A DNA stretch of 6,836 nucleotides from positions 1 to 6,836 of the forward strand of contig CAIVKT010000226.1 of NCBI GenBank assembly GCA_903906615.1, written 5' to 3'. Below, piece after piece: positions 1 through 6,138 of this stretch (the first letter of the stretch is position 1; each line of letters begins with the position of its first letter). The notes beneath the pieces were generated by a model. It was not told the origin of the DNA. It did not search any database and saw only the letters and a program-made list of their open reading frames with translations. Source of the DNA: an uncultured Bacteroidota bacterium. GTDB taxonomy: Bacteria > Bacteroidota > Bacteroidia > Chitinophagales > Chitinophagaceae. The translations under genes were made by a program, and so were the position numbers.

Positions 1-675
1 CGCATGAGGCGCGACAGGCTGGTGACTACCGAGAATATGGTAGCAGGAGATGTAGTAGTATCGCTCGCCAGCTATGGCCAGGCCACCTACGAGGATGAGT
101 ACAACAGCGGCATGGGCAGCAATGGCCTCACCAGTGCCCGCCACGAGATGCTGCACAAGGCATACAAAACAAAGTACCCCGAAAGCACAGACCCCAACCT
201 GCCGGATGAGGTGGTGTACAATGGTAAGTATAGCCTCACGGATGCTACAGAAACGCCGCTGAATGTAGGCAAGATGATACTATCGCCCACGCGCACGTAT
301 GCGCCCGTGGTGCTGAAGGTACTGGCGCAGCACTTCGATAAGATACATGGCATCATCCATTGCAGTGGCGGCGGGCAGAGCAAGTGCCTGCACTATCTGC
401 CCAAGCCGATGAGGGTGGTAAAGAACAATTTATTGCCTATTCCGCCGTTATTTAAGATGATACAGGAAAGTGCCGGTACCGATTGGAAGGAAATGTACCA
501 GGTCTTCAATATGGGCCAGCGGCTGGAGCTATTTACGGATAAAGAAACAGCGGAAGCCATTATAGAGATCGCCAAAGGCTTTAATATAGACGCACAAATA
601 AGCGGCTATGTGGAGCAGGCGGAGAAAAAAGAGGTAGTGATAGAGAGTGATAAGGGCATTTTTTCTTATTCTTAA
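1..675 (+). CDS. purM: Phosphoribosylformylglycinamidine cyclo-ligase (AIR synthase), C-terminal part, cut by left edge
   Basis: PurM closes the imidazole ring in purine synthesis in the cytoplasm, turning FGAM and ATP into AIR, ADP and phosphate. The frame is open from base 1, and the ATG at base 4 is internal: homologues carry R-M-[KR]-R at this point inside the chain. About 224 codons are visible. From memory of Bacteroides PurM (about 390 residues), roughly 165 residues are missing, including the N-terminal nucleotide-binding part. Visible landmarks typical of the Bacteroidota version are SYGQATYEDEYNSGMGSNGL, then LSPTRTYAPV, the glycine-rich HCSGGGQSK (the counterpart of the ITGGG loop), GTDWKEMYQVFNMGQR and FNIDAQISG near the end. 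It ends at TAA with no clear terminator before the next gene. The family assignment is secure; the length estimate is recalled, not computed. Confidence 0.93.
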   Translation, partial: RMRRDRLVTTENMVAGDVVVSLASYGQATYEDEYNSGMGSNGLTSARHEMLHKAYKTKYPESTDPNLPDEVVYNGKYSLTDATETPLNVGKMILSPTRTYAPVVLKVLAQHFDKIHGIIHCSGGGQSKCLHYLPKPMRVVKNNLLPIPPLFKMIQESAGTDWKEMYQVFNMGQRLELFTDKETAEAIIEIAKGFNIDAQISGYVEQAEKKEVVIESDKGIFSYS

Positions 676-678
676 CAG

Positions 679-709
679 TTTGGCATAAAATGTGCTGTAG
701 GTAATTGAG
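679..709 (+). promoter_or_regulatory. Possible Bacteroidota-type promoter upstream of the tandem barrel genes
   Basis: A TTTG (679-682) is followed after 19 bases by TAATTGAG (702-709). The -33 TTTG and the spacing fit the Bacteroidota sigma factor pattern. The -7 element matches TAnnTTTG at only six of eight positions, so this is weak. A start a few bases downstream would give a leader of about 15 bases before the ATG at 731. Transcription could instead continue from purM, 55 bases upstream. Confidence 0.25.
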
Positions 710-730
710 ACCAAATGAAAAACCCCGTAT

Positions 731-1591
731 ATGCGATCAATTACCCTTTTAACAGGACTGCTGGTTTGCTATTTTGCCCATGCACACGATAAGATATGCA
801 AGTCCGATGGGAGCGGTATTAATGCCATAGTAAGGACGGTAGGTACAAAGATAGTTGCCTACAAAAAATACGATAACCCCACCGGGCCAGACTACACGAT
901 ACCAAGGAAGAAGATCAGCAGTATAGTCTATGAAACCGGCGGGCAGGACAATTTTAAGCAGGATAATGATAAAAGCACCAAGTATGGGCCTAAGCGCATT
1001 AACTATGGCAAGAATGTATTCTGCGTGATACCGGGAGCCTATAGCGCATCGCTGGATGGCACTATCAATGATGCGGCAATAGGCATTAGTTACGAACGGC
1101 AATTAGATAAATTCGGGCATATCAGCTTTTATTTGCCGGTACTGGTCAACTTTACATCCAGCAAAGATTTCAGGCAGTATGACGATCAGTATCTCAGTAC
1201 AGGCACGGAAACAAACTTCGGTTCTTACCACTCTTATACCTTTATGCCGGGCGTGAAATTTTACCCCGCCAGCAATAAGGAAAAGGTAAGGTATTCACTT
1301 GGAGCTTCTGCGTTTGCTACATTTGGCAAAGAACCCGGTTCTGTGTATAATTATGATAATTACAACGGGGGCGGTTCTGTATCACCGGTTACCGGCGATT
1401 ATAGCTATGCGCTCTATGGTTTGATGATATCCAACTCTGTGAATTTTTCGGTGACGAAGAACATTTTTTTGTCCTTAGACCTCGCTACAGGCTTCCCGAT
1501 ATCAGACAACCGCCATGCCAATAATGATGAGATAGATGAGCTGGCATCGCCATTCATACAGTTTGCCTTCAAGGTTGGCTACAGGTTTTAA
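731..1591 (+). CDS. Exported outer-membrane beta-barrel-like protein, paralogue 1 of a tandem pair
   Basis: This is a 286-residue protein of unknown function. Residues 1-18 form a signal peptide with a likely cut after A-H-A. Residues 20-75 form a small conserved domain seen in many Bacteroidota proteins, with the core Y-x-x-Y-D-N-x-x-G-P-D-Y-T-I (44-57). The usual opening D-x-I-x-K-x-x-G is less regular here (DKICKSDGSG). A polar linker follows, then alternating hydrophobic and aromatic strands from about residue 95 to the end. The chain closes with FKVGYRF; a C-terminal aromatic residue is usual for outer-membrane barrels. The next gene encodes a clear paralogue of the same length after only 36 bases, so the two are probably co-transcribed. 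An ATG at 715 is in another frame that soon stops, so 731 is the start. No ribosome-binding site is obvious, as is usual in this phylum. The barrel location is inferred from strand pattern, not from a characterised relative. Confidence 0.8.
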   Translation: MRSITLLTGLLVCYFAHAHDKICKSDGSGINAIVRTVGTKIVAYKKYDNPTGPDYTIPRKKISSIVYETGGQDNFKQDNDKSTKYGPKRINYGKNVFCVIPGAYSASLDGTINDAAIGISYERQLDKFGHISFYLPVLVNFTSSKDFRQYDDQYLSTGTETNFGSYHSYTFMPGVKFYPASNKEKVRYSLGASAFATFGKEPGSVYNYDNYNGGGSVSPVTGDYSYALYGLMISNSVNFSVTKNIFLSLDLATGFPISDNRHANNDEIDELASPFIQFAFKVGYRF

Positions 1592-1627
1592 GTATTTTTT
1601 CATATCCCCTCTAAATAATTATAGCAT

Positions 1628-2488
1628 ATGCGTACAAAGACAATTCTACTTTCTGCAACAGCATTATGCCTGTCTGTGATTACTCAGGCGCAGGATAAGA
1701 TCATCAAAATAAATGGCGATACCATATTGGCCAAAGTGAAAATTGTGGGTGTGAAAACCATAAGCTATATGCGCTACGATAACCAGGCAGGCCCCGACTA
1801 TACTATAGCAAAAGCACAGGTGGGAAAGATCATTTATCAAAACGGCGATGAAGATGAGTTTGGTACGGAAGTTGACGCCATGCGTATGCCGCACTGGATG
1901 ATACCTATGCGTCGCCGGGCAAAGGATGATGACGGGATGGACAACAAAAAGGAATTAAACTATTCGCCAAACCTGCTATCGCTTGCCCCGTTACAGTTTA
2001 CGGAAAATGGCATGGGTGTGGGCCTCAGCTATGAGCGCTCGCTGGATGAAAAAGGTATCATTGCTTTTTATGTGCCTGTGATGGCTACTTTTAACTTCAA
2101 CAACGGAACTTATTACAACTACAATACGGGTGCGTATCAGAATGCGCCTACGGACGTTATGGTCTATGCCATGCCCGGTATCAAAATATACCCTACAGGC
2201 TCGCAGGGCTTTGTTAAGTATGCCTTAGGGACATCATTAGTAATAGCAGATGGACAGAAGAGCAATAGTGTGTATGATAACAATACGGGAAATACCTCAG
2301 AGCAAACACAAACACATTTTATACTGGGCATGATCATCAATAACTCTGTGAACTTTAACCTCACAGAGCATGTTTATCTTGGCCTGGAGCTTGGCCTGGG
2401 CTTCACTTACCTAAATCGTGTTGGCGGCCTCAACCAGGATACTAATGGCCTTGTGCAGGGTAGCTTTAAGATAGGGTATAGGTTTTGA
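1628..2488 (+). CDS. Exported outer-membrane beta-barrel-like protein, paralogue 2 of a tandem pair
   Basis: This 286-residue protein has the same plan as the gene upstream. A signal peptide covers residues 1-21 (cut after T-Q-A, leaving Q-D). The conserved N-terminal domain spans about 23-78, with DKIIKINGDTI at its start, Y-D-N-x-x-G-P-D-Y-T-I at 50-60 and YQNGDEDEF at 70-78. It fits the family pattern better than paralogue 1. The linker (85-104) is odd: five methionines, one histidine, one tryptophan and a run of three arginines, followed by DDD. The rest is strand-rich and ends FKIGYRF, nearly the same as FKVGYRF in paralogue 1. The segments GLSYERSLDEKG and NNSVNFNLTEHVYLGLELGLGF-like strands (described, not counted) also match positions in paralogue 1. 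Function is unknown. It probably shares a transcript with the gene before it, 36 bases away. Confidence 0.82.
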   Translation: MRTKTILLSATALCLSVITQAQDKIIKINGDTILAKVKIVGVKTISYMRYDNQAGPDYTIAKAQVGKIIYQNGDEDEFGTEVDAMRMPHWMIPMRRRAKDDDGMDNKKELNYSPNLLSLAPLQFTENGMGVGLSYERSLDEKGIIAFYVPVMATFNFNNGTYYNYNTGAYQNAPTDVMVYAMPGIKIYPTGSQGFVKYALGTSLVIADGQKSNSVYDNNTGNTSEQTQTHFILGMIINNSVNFNLTEHVYLGLELGLGFTYLNRVGGLNQDTNGLVQGSFKIGYRF

Positions 2489-2530
2489 TTTGGTTGATTG
2501 GTTGGTTGATAAGTTGAAAGGTTGATAGGT
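2489..2530. repeat. Low-complexity GGTTGAT-rich stretch
   Basis: Just after the stop codon of paralogue 2 there are several imperfect GGTTGAT units: full copies at 2492-2498, 2504-2510 and 2520-2526, with degraded GGTTG and AAGTTGA units between. The plus strand is almost free of C here. It looks like slippage-generated repeat DNA. No coding or regulatory role can be shown. Confidence 0.6.
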
Positions 2531-2599
2531 GAAATAGATGAATTCTCTTTGCTATTGCTGTGAGGAAAGTAAGAGTTCAACAAGTTCACGAAAATGCCG

Positions 2600-2609
2600 C
2601 CCTTTAGGG
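2600..2609. other. Short CCCTTTAGGG palindrome in the intergenic region
   Basis: CCCT and AGGG arms flank a two-base centre, followed by TAGGGGT. From memory, motifs of the CCCCTAAAGGGG kind recur between genes in Bacteroidota genomes, so this may be one copy of a dispersed intergenic element. It is too short to be more than a pointer, and a genome-wide count would decide. Confidence 0.3.
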
Positions 2610-2616
2610 TAGGGGT

Positions 2617-2643
2617 AAAAAGAAACCCGCACTGCGCGGGCTT
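2617..2643 (-). terminator. Intrinsic terminator for the lipoprotein gene
   Basis: Read on the minus strand this is AAGCCCGC, loop GCAGT, GCGGGTTT, then CTTTTT. That gives an 8-bp stem with a five-base loop and one G-U pair, followed by a T-rich tail. It lies about 33 bases past the lipoprotein stop codon. On the plus strand the same stem is followed by CTTCTGAT, a poorer tail, so it may act only weakly for the tandem barrel genes that converge on it. Confidence 0.8.
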
Positions 2644-2676
2644 CTGATATTATAGGGGCTGGGCCAAATGTGTGGT

Positions 2677-3243
2677 TTAGTTCAGCGGATTGGCTATTAT
2701 GTGAAATACTGCGGGTATATCCAGTTGCTCGCCGGCCAGTGGGGTAGCGTTGATGTGGGCTTGCAGGCGCATATAAATGGTGTCTGCGGTATAGTAGTTC
2801 TTCAGGTTCACATCGGTATTAGTAAAGAGACTGAGTGTAGTGGCTCCTTTGGGTATGCTGATGTCGTAAGCAATGAGTGCTTCCGGCAAAGTCTTGGTGG
2901 AGATAAACACATACACACTATCCAGGAAGTCGAAGTTGCCGGCAGATGGCTGCATGATCTGTAATTGCAGGCTTTTGAGGTCTACACTGGTTACGAGATT
3001 GGTCGCAGAGCCATATTGCGACAGGTATTGCTGCGAATTGGTAGCAATAGCCACGGCAGGGAAGGGTAACTCAAGGCCGCCGGGGGGTAATGCAACAGAC
3101 TGGGTATAGCCGGGCACAGATGGTACTGTAACCTGCTCGTTGAGTGGCTCATCAAAGGTTATATTGGCCAGTTGCTTTATTTTGCTGCAGCCCGTGGCTG
3201 CAATTGTAGCGGCGATGGCAGTAATAAACATTATCTTTTTCAT
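2677..3243 (-). CDS. Putative lipoprotein with a beta-sandwich-like domain, Bacteroidota family of unknown function
   Basis: The protein has 188 residues. MKKIMF, a hydrophobic stretch and A-T-G-C (lipobox, Cys19) mark it as a lipoprotein cut before Cys19 and lipid-anchored. The following S-K gives no clear sorting signal that I can interpret. The mature part resembles a family I recall from many Bacteroidota, with no known function. Its landmarks are T-V-P-S early on, a T-N-S-x-x-Y segment, LKSLQLQIMQPSAGNFDFLD, VYVFIS, LPEALIAYDISIP and a final strand-rich part. The alternating hydrophobic pattern suggests a beta-sandwich. The gene stands alone on its strand: it converges on the tandem barrel genes, ends at its own terminator, and starts 159 bases from the divergent mtaB start. 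The ATG at 3241-3243 is the natural start because it precedes the signal peptide directly. Confidence 0.8.
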   Translation of the reverse strand: MKKIMFITAIAATIAATGCSKIKQLANITFDEPLNEQVTVPSVPGYTQSVALPPGGLELPFPAVAIATNSQQYLSQYGSATNLVTSVDLKSLQLQIMQPSAGNFDFLDSVYVFISTKTLPEALIAYDISIPKGATTLSLFTNTDVNLKNYYTADTIYMRLQAHINATPLAGEQLDIPAVFHIIANPLN

Positions 3244-3248
3244 AGCAG

Positions 3249-3266
3249 AACTGTTAGTTCACAGTT
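3249..3266 (-). promoter_or_regulatory. Inverted repeat in the leader of the lipoprotein gene
   Basis: AACTGT (3249-3254) and ACAGTT (3261-3266) form a perfect 6-bp inverted repeat with a six-base spacer. It sits five bases upstream of the lipoprotein start codon. It could fold in the mRNA leader near the ribosome site or bind a regulator. A repeat this short also arises by chance. Confidence 0.25.
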
Positions 3267-3368
3267 ATACAGGCAAAAGGTGTGCCACAAGATGTTATTT
3301 TGGATAAATGCCTGATTATGTATGTACTATGACATTACAGGCACAATGGTTTATCCGCTACTTTCACT

Positions 3369-3376
3369 TAATTTTG
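3369..3376 (+). promoter_or_regulatory. TAnnTTTG promoter element (-7) for mtaB
   Basis: TAATTTTG matches the Bacteroidota -7 consensus TAnnTTTG exactly and is followed by CCGTCCC. A start of transcription near 3383 would leave a leader of about 20 bases before the ATG at 3403. I see no convincing -33 TTG at the right distance. The element also argues against the longer reading frame that begins at 3322, which it would lie inside. Confidence 0.5.
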
Positions 3377-3402
3377 CCGTCCCTATAACGGGTATTTATG
3401 TA

Positions 3403-4683
3403 ATGAGTAAGACAGTAGCATTTCATACACTGGGTTGCAAGCTCAACTATTCAGAGACCTCTACGTTGAGCAGGTCTTTGGAGGCGGAGGGCTTTGTGAA
3501 GAAGGATTTTGAGGATACCGCAGATGTGTATGTGATCAATACCTGTTCGGTGACCGATAATGCCGATAAGGAGTGCCGTATGATAGTGCGGCGCATACAG
3601 CGGCGTGCCCCCGATGCCATGGTGGTGATAACGGGCTGCTATGCGCAGCTAAAACCCGAAGAAATAGCCAAAATAGAAGGGGTGGACCTGGTGCTGGGCG
3701 CGGCAGAAAAATTCAACCTGGCAGCGCACCTGAAAGAGATAAGTAAAGGCCCTGCCGATGGTGGTGGCGTAAAAATATGCTCCTGCGATATTGAGGATGT
3801 TGTTGGCTTCAATAGTTCCTACTCGCTCAGCGACCGTACACGCACCTTTCTTAAAGTACAGGACGGCTGCGACTATAATTGTAGCTTCTGCACCATACCG
3901 CTGGCGCGCGGCCATAGCCGCAGCGATACGATAGAAGGCGTGCTGAATAATATGCGCGAGCTATCAGGAACCGGTACTAAGGAGATAGTGCTTACGGGCA
4001 TCAACCTCGGCGACTTTGGCAAGGGCAATGATGGCGGCAAAACAAAAGAGACCACTTTCTACGACCTGGTGCAGGAGATGGATAAGGAAGAAGGTATAGA
4101 CCGCATACGCATATCATCTATAGAACCTAACCTGCTTACCAATGAGATCATAGAATTTGTGGCAAAGTCGCGCAGGTTTATGCCGCACTTTCATATACCG
4201 TTGCAGAGTGGCAGCGACAAGATACTGGGCCTCATGCGCCGCCGTTACCGCCGCGACCTGTACACCGAAAGGGTAGCCTACATTAAACAGTTGATGCCGC
4301 ATTGCTGCATAGGTGTGGATGTTATCGTGGGCTTTCCCGGGGAAACAGACGAGGACTTTAAAGAGACCTTTGATTTCCTGCACGGCCTCGATATCAGTTA
4401 CCTGCATGTATTCACCTACTCGGAGCGCGATAACACACTGGCCGCGGATATGAAGCCTGTAGTGCCTGTACATGTACGTAACGAGCGCAATAAAGCCCTG
4501 CGCAACCTATCTTATCAGAAGATGCAGTACTTTACCGCACAGCACCAGGGTACCAGCCGCAATGTGCTGTTTGAGTACGCGGCTAAAAATGGTATAGTAG
4601 AGGGCTACTCAGATAACTATATCAAAGTGCAAACCATGTACGATGAGGCGATATTGAACAGGGTGTTGGAGTGGGAATTATAA
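3403..4683 (+). CDS. mtaB: tRNA (N6-L-threonylcarbamoyladenosine(37)-C2)-methylthiotransferase, MtaB type
   Basis: This radical-SAM enzyme adds a methylthio group to t6A at position 37 of ANN-reading tRNAs, giving ms2t6A, which steadies decoding in the cytoplasm. The chosen start gives 426 residues. The N-terminal UPF0004 domain has the three cysteines for one 4Fe-4S cluster: Cys12 (LGCKLN), Cys48 (NTCSVTDNAD) and Cys79 (TGCYAQ). The radical-SAM motif CDYNCSFC gives Cys156, Cys160 and Cys163. HIPLQSGS (264-271) and GVDVIVGFPGETDEDF (304-319) are also typical. A TRAM-like RNA-binding tail covers about 372-426. The LGCKLNYSETST opening, rather than the N-x-x-D-S of MiaB, points to MtaB. The frame is open back to 3322, but those 27 codons look like promoter and leader, and homologues start just before V-A-F-H-T-L-G. 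The TPR gene follows after 22 bases. A dead copy of this gene's 3' end lies 1.4 kb downstream. Confidence 0.93.
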   Translation: MSKTVAFHTLGCKLNYSETSTLSRSLEAEGFVKKDFEDTADVYVINTCSVTDNADKECRMIVRRIQRRAPDAMVVITGCYAQLKPEEIAKIEGVDLVLGAAEKFNLAAHLKEISKGPADGGGVKICSCDIEDVVGFNSSYSLSDRTRTFLKVQDGCDYNCSFCTIPLARGHSRSDTIEGVLNNMRELSGTGTKEIVLTGINLGDFGKGNDGGKTKETTFYDLVQEMDKEEGIDRIRISSIEPNLLTNEIIEFVAKSRRFMPHFHIPLQSGSDKILGLMRRRYRRDLYTERVAYIKQLMPHCCIGVDVIVGFPGETDEDFKETFDFLHGLDISYLHVFTYSERDNTLAADMKPVVPVHVRNERNKALRNLSYQKMQYFTAQHQGTSRNVLFEYAAKNGIVEGYSDNYIKVQTMYDEAILNRVLEWEL

Positions 4684-4705
4684 AGTTGACCATTATTTTA
4701 ACTGA

Positions 4706-6025
4706 ATGATGAAACGCTTGCTTATTTTTATTTTATGGAGTGTATCGCTTGCTGCGAATGCGCAGGGCGTTTCATCAAGAAGGGAAGAGATAGAAGTGGC
4801 AGCAAAGAAACTTGATGCCTCATTCACGAAGTTTGATGAAGATGTAGTTGCTCAGTCTCTCAGCGATTGTATCGGCAGCCTGGTGCATGCCGCGCATGGA
4901 GCATGCGCGCAATTCCTGGTCAGTAATTTTTTGTACAATATAGACACTACTGCATCCTTCAGGCTTAGCACAGATGCTTATTTAGCCGATAGTATGTGTA
5001 TCGAGTTCAGGTTTACTTATGCAAATCAGTTGCACCGCAAAAGGCGCTATGCCGAGGCTGCCAGGCTATACGAGCAGTGCCTGAAAGAAACGCCTGGCGA
5101 TATATCATATCATGTATGGCTTGCGGATTGCTACATCAATACCGGCAGGGTGCAGGATGCGATAAACGCATGGGACAGCGCTGGCTATAATGAGCATCAT
5201 ACCAGCATTGATAAGGCGATATGGGCCATATACGGCAAGACCAGCCTATACCATATGCGGGATACCTACCGTAAAGATTTGGCCGGAGGAAAAACAGCCT
5301 CCGCTTACCCATTGATCATGCTGGATATGATGTGGGAGCAGGACTGGTGGAACTTTAGAGTTAATGAGCGCTTCCTGGCAGAAGATATGCGGCTGGCCAA
5401 AGAAAAATGTACCGCGGACGAGTATGATGAGCTGGCGGCATATGTACATATTAAGAAGCTGCCGGCAAATGAGGGTAGTAAAGACTCTGTTAAGCTGATC
5501 CTGGAGCAGGGCCACCTGCTTATAGGCAACGGGAAGATACCCGGTGATGGTAATATTACTTCCGATCTGCTGCGGATATGTATCGGTTATGAGCTGGTGC
5601 CTGAAATGCAGTTTTATAACCTGCATGGCGAAGATATACGGCAGCGCGCCATGAAAGAGAACGATAAAGACCTGCTGAATATATACGCATACCTACAGGC
5701 CAGTGTGTACCGCAAAGTAGACCCTGCCATTGACCGCATCGGATGGACCCAACTTAAGGACGAGCGATTTGCCATCAGCTATTTTGTAGGAAAGGCCGAA
5801 AAGAACCGGCTGAATGACCCCGAGCTGCTACAGTCACTTAAGGATTTCCCGGAGTCTGCACCGCTATACTGGATATATACCAACTGTGCAAAGAACGAGC
5901 AGCAACCCATGCGCCCTTACCTTATTGAACTCATAAAGAGAGAATTTCGCACCCTAGCGACCGACCCGGATAAATTTGGCAATTCTCTGAATGCCTTCGT
6001 GGGCTTCCTGGCAGCGGAAAAGTAA
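4706..6025 (+). CDS. Exported TPR-repeat protein of unknown function
   Basis: The protein has 439 residues. Residues 1-19 form a signal peptide ending A-N-A, with Q20 first after the cut, a common Bacteroidota pattern, so it is probably periplasmic. The middle has two TPR-like helical hairpins: about 97-131 (YANQLHRKRRYAEAARLYEQ, ending in TPGD) and 132-165 (WLADCYINTGRVQDAINAWD). The rest looks mostly helical, with no catalytic motif I recognise. No transmembrane segment follows the signal peptide. A second ATG at 4709 is an equally possible start. It begins 22 bases after mtaB and is probably read from the mtaB promoter, though a link in function between an exported TPR protein and a tRNA enzyme is not evident. 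The mtaB 3' remnant just downstream suggests that this gene reached its place by rearrangement. TPR domains bind proteins; the partner is unknown. Confidence 0.8.
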   Translation: MMKRLLIFILWSVSLAANAQGVSSRREEIEVAAKKLDASFTKFDEDVVAQSLSDCIGSLVHAAHGACAQFLVSNFLYNIDTTASFRLSTDAYLADSMCIEFRFTYANQLHRKRRYAEAARLYEQCLKETPGDISYHVWLADCYINTGRVQDAINAWDSAGYNEHHTSIDKAIWAIYGKTSLYHMRDTYRKDLAGGKTASAYPLIMLDMMWEQDWWNFRVNERFLAEDMRLAKEKCTADEYDELAAYVHIKKLPANEGSKDSVKLILEQGHLLIGNGKIPGDGNITSDLLRICIGYELVPEMQFYNLHGEDIRQRAMKENDKDLLNIYAYLQASVYRKVDPAIDRIGWTQLKDERFAISYFVGKAEKNRLNDPELLQSLKDFPESAPLYWIYTNCAKNEQQPMRPYLIELIKREFRTLATDPDKFGNSLNAFVGFLAAEK

Positions 6026-6058
6026 TATTCGGGTTATTTTGCGTGCAAAGCACAAAAA

Positions 6059-6134
6059 GGATATTCAGACAACTAAATCAAAGTGCAGACGATGTATGCA
6101 AGTCATGCTGAATAAGGTGGGAGTGAATTTTGTA
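6059..6134 (+). pseudogene. Remnant of an mtaB 3' end (TRAM tail)
   Basis: Read from 6059 the remnant gives GYSDN-stop-IKVQTMY, against GYSDNYIKVQTMY in mtaB (4603-4641). Over these 39 bases 32 are the same, and all seven differences are at third codon positions: six are synonymous and one turns TAT into TAA (6074-6076). After that there are seven bases where mtaB has nine. The match then resumes in a shifted frame as M-L-N-K-V (6105-6119), against I-L-N-R-V in mtaB (4651-4665). No clear similarity to mtaB remains upstream of 6059. The remnant begins 33 bases after the TPR stop and ends five bases before the stop of the convergent barrel gene. It is not expressed as a useful product. Confidence 0.8.
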
Positions 6135-6138
6135 AGGA

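Noticed and set aside
2668..2964. Plus-strand open frame of 98 codons
   Set aside because: It is the antisense shadow of the lipoprotein gene, which has a lipobox, a terminator and family resemblance.
3268..3300. Possible TAnnTTTG promoter on the minus strand for the lipoprotein gene (ACCTTTTG) and TATTTTGG on the plus strand
   Set aside because: Neither matches the consensus: the first lacks the TA, the second has one T too few, and no well-placed -33 element goes with them.
4114..4473. Minus-strand open frame of 119 codons opposite mtaB
   Set aside because: It lies entirely opposite a conserved enzyme gene and has no recognisable protein features of its own.
4891..4909. A 7-bp hairpin, CGCGCAT-GGAGC-ATGCGCG, inside the TPR gene
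   Set aside because: It lies well inside a coding frame that reads normally through it, has no T-run after it and needs no separate explanation.
6038..6058. GTGC-AAA-GCAC stem between the TPR and barrel genes, as a possible terminator
   Set aside because: The stem is only 4 bp and has no T-run on the 3' side on either strand.
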